Translations under genes and position numbers: made by a program | The notes under the pieces: generated by a model | Told to the model about the DNA's origin: nothing | The model's input: only the letters and a program-made list of their open reading frames with translations | Database searches by the model: none | Shown here: positions 1-4,217 of the stretch, one piece after another | Layout: each line of letters opens with the position of its first letter | How positions within the stretch are numbered: position 1 is the stretch's first letter | Assembly: GCA_029009035.1 (NCBI GenBank) | Contig: JAQXJQ010000215.1 | Location: 1-5,426 of the forward strand | Length of the DNA: 5,426 nucleotides | Direction of reading: 5' to 3' | Origin: Oscillospiraceae bacterium | GTDB taxonomy: Bacteria > Bacillota > Clostridia > Oscillospirales > Oscillospiraceae

Positions 1-1
1 G

Positions 2-75
2 TCAAGGCCGCTGACGCAGCATGGGCGGAAATTCGCCCGAAAAAACCGGCACGGGTTCGACTCCCATTGCCTTAA
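2..75 (+). ncRNA. tRNA-like fold with exact T-loop box, unassigned
   Basis: Bases 54-64 (GGTTCGACTCC) match the tRNA B-box/T-loop consensus exactly and sit in a T-arm-like hairpin, 51-67, with one C-A mismatch in its 5 bp stem. Around it, TCAAGGC (2-8) pairs with GCCTTAA (69-75) at six of seven positions. Two more hairpins lie between: 10-20 (GCTG/CAGC, 3-base loop) and 23-38 (GGGCG/CGCCC, 6-base loop). Together they resemble a cloverleaf. Against a working tRNA: the D-like arm is far too short and has no A-box, the middle loop has 6 bases rather than 7, 12 bases separate it from the T-arm, and no CCA follows. It could be a decayed tRNA, the 3' part of a larger tRNA-like RNA that begins left of the window, or chance. 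A standard tRNA, and a tmRNA ending in CCTCCACCA, do not fit. Confidence 0.22.
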
Positions 76-113
76 GGAAAGAAAACAGAAGGGAGAAGGT
101 GCGGGGGGAAAGG

Positions 114-140
114 GGTACCGGCTGAGCTGAGCGGGTAACC
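114..140. repeat. Imperfect hairpin in the non-coding left region
   Basis: GGTACC (114-119) pairs with GGT-A-ACC (134-140, A137 bulged). After a G/G mismatch (120/133), GCT (121-123) pairs with AGC (130-132) around the 6-base loop GAGCTG. No T tract follows on either strand, so an intrinsic terminator is unlikely. It lies in the stretch 76-206, where I find no credible gene: open frames there have no ribosome site and no recognisable protein. Function unknown. Confidence 0.25.
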
Positions 141-206
141 GGGCACAGATTCCGCCGCCGTTCTGCTTCCGGAAGGATGCTGCCCGGACGGTTCGGAGAG
201 CAAACG

Positions 207-251
207 CAATACCCGGATGGACCTGCGGTGTCGGGTCACATCCGGGTATTG
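207..251 (-). terminator. Long inverted repeat at the 3' end of pit, probable transcript end
   Basis: A perfect 13 bp inverted repeat (207-219 with 239-251, core ATACCCGGATG/CATCCGGGTAT) encloses a further 4 bp stem, GACC (220-223) with GGTC (234-237), with A238 as the only bulge. This leaves a 10-base loop at 224-233. On the minus strand it starts 13 bases after the pit stop codon (265-267), as expected for a 3'-end structure. What follows on that strand is GCGTTTGC, not a real U tract, so classical intrinsic termination is doubtful. Factor-dependent termination, 3'-end protection, or a repeated palindromic element are alternatives. On the plus strand it could also stop convergent transcription from the left. 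Confidence 0.45.
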
Positions 252-264
252 GTTATGTGGGGCG

Positions 265-1209
265 TTATAACATGAGTTTGGTGATGGCGAAGGCCAGCGC
301 GGCACAGCAGGGAAAGGTGAGCAGCCACGCTCCGCCGATCTCTCCGGCCACCCGGAGGTCAAGGCCGCGGCCCGCTCCGCAGACGGCGGCGACCTTGGCG
401 TGGGTGGTGGAGACGGGCAAGCCCAGAAGAGAACACACCAACAGCACCACGCCCGCGCCCAGATCGGCGGAGAGCGCGTCGGTGGGGGAGAGCTGAGCAA
501 GCTCGCTGCCCACCTTTTCCACGATGGGTTTGCCGCCCAGCGCCGTGCCCAGCGCCATCACCAGGGCGGTGAGAAGCAACAGGGGAAGGGTGGGGATGGA
601 GGCGTCGCCGCTGAGACTGTCCGCCAGAAGCAGCAGCGCCAGAAACTTTTGCCCGTCCTGCACGCCGTGGAAGAATGCCATCCCGCCGGCGGTATAGCGC
701 TGGAAACGGATGGCATGGAACGATCTGTTTGAAAGGATGCGGCGAAAGAGCGCGGCGGCAAGAAAACCGGCGATGAGTGAGAGAACCATGCCGAGGCCTG
801 CTTTGCGCCATGCCGCCGGGTCGGGAACGGCACGCCGGGCACCCAGGGCCAGAGCGCTCCCGGACAGGCCGGCCAGAAGGGCATGGCTCTCGCTGGTGGG
901 CAGGCCGAAACGCCACGCGGCCACGGCCCAAAGAACGATGGAGAGCATGGCGGCACAAAGAGCGATGAGGCTGGACGGCCCGTCGGAAAAGTGCACCAGA
1001 TCTCCAATGGTGGCGGCTACGGCGGGGAAGAGAAGGCAGCTCAGGGCGGCGCCGGCAAAGTTGCACACGGCAGCCAGCCGAACGGCCTTCCGGAAGGAGA
1101 GCGCGCCCGAACCAACGGCAGTGGCGATGGCGTTGGGAGCGTCTGTCCATCCGTTGACCAGGATGACGGCAAAGACAAGAATACGGATCAGTACGGCGGT
1201 GACAGTCAT
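265..1209 (-). CDS. pit: PiT-family inorganic phosphate transporter
   Basis: A 314-residue, very hydrophobic membrane protein of the PHO4/PiT family, which takes up inorganic phosphate across the cytoplasmic membrane by coupling to cations. The two inverted halves show the family motifs: NGWTDAPNA (residues 19-27) with GLPTSESHAL (102-111) in the first, and HGVQDGQKF (181-189) with GLPVSTTHAK (263-272) in the second. The length suits the short bacterial form, well below the roughly 500 residues of E. coli PitA. The start is set by GGAGG (1218-1222 on the minus strand), 8 bases before ATG at 1209; an upstream in-frame extension to 1470 would overlap dgt and adds non-membrane sequence without homology. 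The gene is divergent from dgt. No DUF47/PhoU-like partner, often found beside such genes, lies on its right; its left neighbour is outside the window. Ion specificity cannot be read from sequence. Confidence 0.93.
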   Translation of the reverse strand: MTVTAVLIRILVFAVILVNGWTDAPNAIATAVGSGALSFRKAVRLAAVCNFAGAALSCLLFPAVAATIGDLVHFSDGPSSLIALCAAMLSIVLWAVAAWRFGLPTSESHALLAGLSGSALALGARRAVPDPAAWRKAGLGMVLSLIAGFLAAALFRRILSNRSFHAIRFQRYTAGGMAFFHGVQDGQKFLALLLLADSLSGDASIPTLPLLLLTALVMALGTALGGKPIVEKVGSELAQLSPTDALSADLGAGVVLLVCSLLGLPVSTTHAKVAAVCGAGRGLDLRVAGEIGGAWLLTFPCCAALAFAITKLML

Positions 1210-1260
1210 AGCAAAGACCTCCGGTTTATTCCTGTGTATCCACTTTATGGGGCCTTTGCT
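1210..1260 (-). promoter_or_regulatory. Leader hairpin that would sequester the pit Shine-Dalgarno
   Basis: In the minus-strand mRNA, AGCAAAGGCC (1260-1251) pairs with GGTCTTTGCT (1219-1210): ten consecutive pairs counting one G-U. A C-G pair (1249/1221) follows past an A-C mismatch. The 3' arm ends directly at the pit ATG and contains GAGG of the Shine-Dalgarno GGAGG. The loop is 27 bases (1222-1248). If it folds, ribosome access to pit would be blocked, so the structure suggests translational control. It matches no riboswitch class I recognise. As DNA, the dyad could instead be an operator. The pairing is seen directly; the function is inferred. Confidence 0.4.
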
Positions 1261-1263
1261 CCG

Positions 1264-1269
1264 ATTATG
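1264..1269 (-). promoter_or_regulatory. Possible -10 box for pit
   Basis: Read on the minus strand, these bases give CATAAT, one mismatch from TATAAT, with the A/T tract 1270-1287 directly upstream as a possible UP-like element. No good -35 hexamer is found at 16-18 bp (GGCACT at 17 bp). Transcription would start near 1257, so the first two or three bases of the leader hairpin could be missing. CATAAA at 1244-1249 is a weaker alternative. Confidence 0.3.
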
Positions 1270-1287
1270 AAAAAATTTTTTAAAAAA
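1270..1287. other. Symmetric A6-T6-A6 tract between divergent genes
   Basis: Six A (1270-1275), six T (1276-1281) and six A (1282-1287) run together in an otherwise GC-rich window. Phased or abutting A tracts bend or stiffen DNA and can serve as UP elements for RNA polymerase. The position between two divergent genes, next to a candidate -10 on each side, fits a shared promoter region. Confidence 0.5.
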
Positions 1288-1313
1288 GTGCCGAAGAAAA
1301 AAGGTTTTTTCGG
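1282..1313 (-). terminator. Weak terminator-like hairpin plus U tract upstream of pit
   Basis: On the minus strand CCGAA (1313-1309) pairs with TTCGG (1295-1291). Four A-T pairs follow inside (1308-1305 with 1300-1297, C1296 bulged), then CAC and six T (1287-1282). The layout is that of an intrinsic terminator, which here would stop transcripts entering the pit leader from the dgt side. The A-U-rich stem makes it weak. On the plus strand the same bases lie in the -35/spacer area of the dgt promoter. Confidence 0.25.
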
Positions 1314-1324
1314 GCGGGAGGGAG

Positions 1325-1330
1325 TATAAT
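1325..1330 (+). promoter_or_regulatory. -10 box of the dgt-dnaG-rpoD operon
   Basis: A perfect TATAAT lies 31 bp before the dgt ATG, in the only non-coding gap ahead of the operon. The -35 position is poor (AGGTTT at 17 bp spacing), and there is no extended TG. Upstream A/T tracts (1270-1310) may compensate. Transcription would begin near 1337 with a leader of about 25 bases. Confidence 0.5.
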
Positions 1331-1361
1331 ACCATGCCGAAATAATTTTGAAAGCGGGGGG

Positions 1362-2372
1362 ATGGCTTTGAATACCAGAGAATACACCGAGCGCCTGGAG
1401 CGGGAGACCCTGTCGCCCAGAGCCTGCCTTTCGGAACACAGCAGGGGAAGATTGGTGGAGATCGAGCCATGCCCGATGCGAACCTGTTTTCAAAGAGATA
1501 TCGACCGGGTGGTACACAGCAAATCCTTCCGCCGGCTGAAGCACAAGACCCAGGTGTTCCTCCAGCCGGAGGGAGACCACTACCGCACCCGCATGACCCA
1601 CACGCTGGAGGTGTGCCGCATTGCCAGGACCATGGCGAGAGGACTGCGCCTCAATGAGGACCTGGTGGAGGCTGCCGCCCTCGGCCACGACCTGGGGCAC
1701 ACTCCCTTCGGCCACGCCGGAGAGCGGGCGCTGAGCCGTGTGGTGGACGGCGGATTTGTCCACGCCGAGCAATCTCTGCGGGTGGTGGACAGGCTGGAAA
1801 ACGACGGCGCGGGGCTGAACCTCTGCTATGAGGTGCGGCGGGGCATTTTGTGCCACAGCGCCGGTGAACGGGCGGAGACGCTGGAAGGACAGCTGGTGCG
1901 CTTCGCGGATAAGATCGCCTATATCAACCATGATATTGATGACGCCATGCGCGGCGGCATCATTTTCCCCACAGATATCCCGGTGGGGATCTCTCAGGTG
2001 CTGGGCTACACCCACGGTGAGCGCATCGCCACCCTTGTGGGTGACATCATTGAGAACAGCGGCGAGGGAGATATCATTCGCCAGTCTGAGCCGGTGGCCA
2101 AAGCTATGGCGGAACTCAAGGCCTTCATGTTTCAGGCGGTGTACTTCAACCCTCTTGCCAAGGGCGAGGAGGGCAAGGCGGAGGATATGATCTGCCAGCT
2201 GTTTGACTACTATATCCACCACACGGACAAGCTCCCCTCCGAGTATCAGGACATTCTTGTCCGTGAGGGCGAGCAGCGGGCGGTGGTGGATTACATTGCC
2301 GGCATGACGGATACATACGCAGTGCAAAAGTTTGAACAGCTCTTCATCCCCATGGGCTGGATGGTGAAGTGA
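1362..2372 (+). CDS. dgt: dGTPase-like HD-domain deoxynucleoside triphosphate triphosphohydrolase
   Basis: A 336-residue cytoplasmic enzyme of the Dgt/SAMHD1-like HD superfamily, whose members split dNTPs into deoxynucleoside and tripolyphosphate. The HD metal site is complete: H80 in RTRMTHTLEV, H109-D110 in ALGHDLGHTPFGHAGE (106-121), and D183 in FADKIAY. The conserved stretch DRVVHSKSFRRLKHKTQVF (48-66) marks this family rather than general HD proteins. The C-terminal part (about 245-336) resembles the phosphohydrolase-associated domain. Length fits the short Clostridia form. The start is uncertain: the only ribosome-site-like sequence, GGGGGG (1356-1361), touches the ATG at 1362 but is 6 bases from an in-frame TTG at 1368. 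Starting there would give MNTREYTERLE, a typical N-terminus for these proteins. It is first in an operon with dnaG and rpoD. Preference for dGTP over other dNTPs cannot be told. Confidence 0.93.
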   Translation: MALNTREYTERLERETLSPRACLSEHSRGRLVEIEPCPMRTCFQRDIDRVVHSKSFRRLKHKTQVFLQPEGDHYRTRMTHTLEVCRIARTMARGLRLNEDLVEAAALGHDLGHTPFGHAGERALSRVVDGGFVHAEQSLRVVDRLENDGAGLNLCYEVRRGILCHSAGERAETLEGQLVRFADKIAYINHDIDDAMRGGIIFPTDIPVGISQVLGYTHGERIATLVGDIIENSGEGDIIRQSEPVAKAMAELKAFMFQAVYFNPLAKGEEGKAEDMICQLFDYYIHHTDKLPSEYQDILVREGEQRAVVDYIAGMTDTYAVQKFEQLFIPMGWMVK

Positions 2373-2410
2373 GCTGCTTTTGTTGAAATATCTCCGATAT
2401 GGATAGGATA

Positions 2411-2416
2411 GGGGGG
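2411..2416 (+). promoter_or_regulatory. G-only ribosome binding site deciding the dnaG start
   Basis: GGGGGG lies 7 bases before ATG 2424 but only one base before an in-frame GTG at 2418, so it favours the ATG. It pairs with the anti-Shine-Dalgarno CCUCC through one G-U. The same six-G run precedes dgt. The rest of the 51 bp gap (2373-2423) holds a small dyad, ATATC-TCC-GATAT (2388-2400), with no U tract, so nothing there breaks the operon. Confidence 0.55.
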
Positions 2417-2423
2417 TGTGACC

Positions 2424-4217
2424 ATGGCCATTCCGGAGCGGTTTCTGGATGAATTGAACAGCAGACTGGATATTGTGGATGTGGTCTCCTCCTATGTGTC
2501 CCTGACCAAGCGAGGCATGAACCATTGGGGATTGTGCCCGTTCCACCGGGAAAAGACGCCTTCCTTTACCGTAAATGAGGCCAGACAGTCCTTCCACTGC
2601 TTTGGCTGCGGAAAGGGAGGAGGCAGCATCCGCTTTGTGATGGAGGTGGAGAGCCTGAGCTTTCCCGACGCCGTGCGCAAGCTGGCCGAGCGGGTGGGCC
2701 TGGAAGTGCCCGACGACGGCGGAGGAAACGGCGAGTGGCGGGAACGGCGCAAAAAGATCCTGGAGCTCAACAAGGACGCCGCCCGGTTTTACCGGGAGAT
2801 GCTCTCCAAACCGGAGGGAGAGCAGGTGGCCGCCTATATCCGGGACAAGCGGCGGATCAGCCCCAAATTCTCGGCCCGGTTCGGCTTGGGGGCGGCGCCG
2901 GACGCGTGGGACGCCCTGATCCGGGCTATGGTCCAAAAGGGATACGGCAAGGCCGACCTGCTGGACGCCGGTTTGGCGGTGGCGGGGAAAAACGGCGGGA
3001 TCTACGACAAGTACCGCAACCGGTTGATGCTTCCGGTGATCGACGTCCGGGGCGACATCATTGGCTTTACCAGCCGGGTGATGGACAACTCCGCGCCGAA
3101 GTACCTCAATACGCCGGAGACGGCGATCTTTAAGAAGCGGTCCATCCTGTACGGCCTCAACTACGCCAAAAACACCAAGCGGCCCAACTTTATACTGGTG
3201 GAGGGCAATATCGACGTCATCACCCTGCACCAGGCGGGCTTTGACAACACGGTGGCCACCATGGGCACCGCGCTGACCGAGGACCACATCCGTATTCTCG
3301 GCAAGTACACCAAGGAACTGGTGCTATGCTACGACAACGATGACGCGGGCATGGACGCCACCCAGAGGGCCATCGCTCTGCTGAAAAACTCGGACATTGC
3401 TGTAAAGGTGCTTCAGTTGCCACGCCGCAGAACAGAAAGCGGAGAGCTGGTGAAGCAGGATGCGGATGACTTCATCAAAAACTGCGGGCCCCAGGCCTTC
3501 CAGGATCTGATGGAGGGCAGCGCCAACTCGGTGGAGTACCGGTTGACCGCCATTCAGAACCGATTTGATCTGAGCATGGATGAACAGCGCGCCCAATATC
3601 TGCAGGCGGCGGCGGAGATGATCGCCGGGTTGAGCAGCCCGGTGGAGCGGGAGATCTACGGAAACCGTGCCGCCGACGCCGCGGGGCTGTCCCACAGCGC
3701 GATGGAGCAGGAGGTGGAGCGGCTTCGCAGCCGGAGACGGCGGGACGAGCGGAAAAAAGAGGAGCGGCGCAATCTGGTCCCCACCCAGGCGCTCCAGCCA
3801 AAGGAAAGATCCCTGCGCTATACCGATATCCGCTCGGCCAGAGCTGAGGAAGGATTGCTGCGCATCGTGATGATGGATGAGAGCTATCTGGACCGCCTGG
3901 ACGGGCTGGAGGCGGAGGCCTTCTCCTCCCCGCTGCTGGGGCGGGTCTATGCCGCGCTGCGAAGGCGCAGAGCAGAGGGAAGGCCCATCAACCTTTCAGC
4001 ATTGGACGGAGAATTCCTGCCGGAGGAGATGGATCATCTGGCCGCCATCCTGCAGCAGCCGCAGAGCATGAATACCGCCGACGCGGCGCTGGAGGACTTT
4101 AAACGCGTGATCCTGACCCGGCATGATCGGGGCGACATACAAAGCGCCGAAGCGCTGAACGACCTGCGGGATACATTGAAACAGAAAAAGAGTTATGGAG
4201 GAAACACCCATGAGTGA
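2424..4217 (+). CDS. dnaG: DNA primase
   Basis: Replicative primase of 597 residues that makes RNA primers at the fork and binds the DnaB-type helicase. Domains in order: CHC2 zinc-binding domain with C38, H41, C59 and C62; the RNA polymerase core beginning at YRNRLMLPV (197-205) with APKYLNTPET soon after; the TOPRIM domain with E260 in VEGNIDV (259-265) and D304/D306 in CYDNDDAG (302-309); a highly charged linker around 430-458; and a C-terminal helicase-interaction domain from about 460 with AEEGLLRIV (474-482). Length is close to B. subtilis (603) and E. coli (581). ATG 2424 gives MAIPERFLDEL, the usual family start. The acidic residues of the active site are all present, although the residues between them (N262, N305) are unusual. 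It follows dgt by 51 bp, and its end overlaps the rpoD start, so the three genes are probably co-transcribed. Confidence 0.97.
   Translation: MAIPERFLDELNSRLDIVDVVSSYVSLTKRGMNHWGLCPFHREKTPSFTVNEARQSFHCFGCGKGGGSIRFVMEVESLSFPDAVRKLAERVGLEVPDDGGGNGEWRERRKKILELNKDAARFYREMLSKPEGEQVAAYIRDKRRISPKFSARFGLGAAPDAWDALIRAMVQKGYGKADLLDAGLAVAGKNGGIYDKYRNRLMLPVIDVRGDIIGFTSRVMDNSAPKYLNTPETAIFKKRSILYGLNYAKNTKRPNFILVEGNIDVITLHQAGFDNTVATMGTALTEDHIRILGKYTKELVLCYDNDDAGMDATQRAIALLKNSDIAVKVLQLPRRRTESGELVKQDADDFIKNCGPQAFQDLMEGSANSVEYRLTAIQNRFDLSMDEQRAQYLQAAAEMIAGLSSPVEREIYGNRAADAAGLSHSAMEQEVERLRSRRRRDERKKEERRNLVPTQALQPKERSLRYTDIRSARAEEGLLRIVMMDESYLDRLDGLEAEAFSSPLLGRVYAALRRRRAEGRPINLSALDGEFLPEEMDHLAAILQQPQSMNTADAALEDFKRVILTRHDRGDIQSAEALNDLRDTLKQKKSYGGNTHE
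4197..4217 (+). promoter_or_regulatory. rpoD ribosome site and 8 bp dnaG/rpoD overlap
   Basis: GGAGG (4197-4201) lies 8 bases before the rpoD ATG (4210-4212), inside the last codons of dnaG. The dnaG stop TGA is at 4215-4217, so ATGAGTGA is shared in two frames. This layout suggests translational coupling: ribosomes ending on dnaG help initiation of rpoD. The rpoD site is a standard purine-rich one, stronger than the G-only runs before dgt and dnaG. Confidence 0.7.

Noticed and set aside
70..77. CCTTAAGG palindrome
   Set aside because: Only 8 bases and overlapping the tRNA-like acceptor strand; no reason to treat it as a site on its own.
95..145. Possible TPP (THI-box) riboswitch because of GGGGT and GCTGAG strings
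   Set aside because: The other conserved TPP segments are missing, and no thiamine gene or plus-strand gene follows.
72..264. Open frames in the left non-coding region
   Set aside because: They are low-complexity Pro/Ser/Arg-rich translations running on from frames opposite pit, without ribosome sites or known domains.
1334..1345. Tiny upstream open frame ATG CCG AAA TAA before dgt
   Set aside because: With TATAAT at 1325-1330 the transcript would begin near 1337, after this ATG, so it would not be in the mRNA.
1210..1470. N-terminal extension of pit to an upstream start
   Set aside because: It overlaps the dgt promoter and coding region, shows no transporter homology, and the GGAGG at 1218-1222 fits the ATG at 1209.
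2383..2409. Internal promoter before dnaG (TTGAAA and TAGGAT)
   Set aside because: The spacing is only 15 bp and the -10 matches four of six; too weak to call.
2418..2423. GTG start two codons upstream for dnaG
   Set aside because: It lies one base after the G-run ribosome site, and homologues begin with MAIPE or similar, which fits ATG 2424.
1245..3287. Very long open frame on the minus strand opposite dgt and dnaG
   Set aside because: Its product has no recognisable domain and is rich in His, Gln, Val and Leu as expected from reading GC-rich codons backwards. The plus strand carries clear dgt and dnaG motifs in full.
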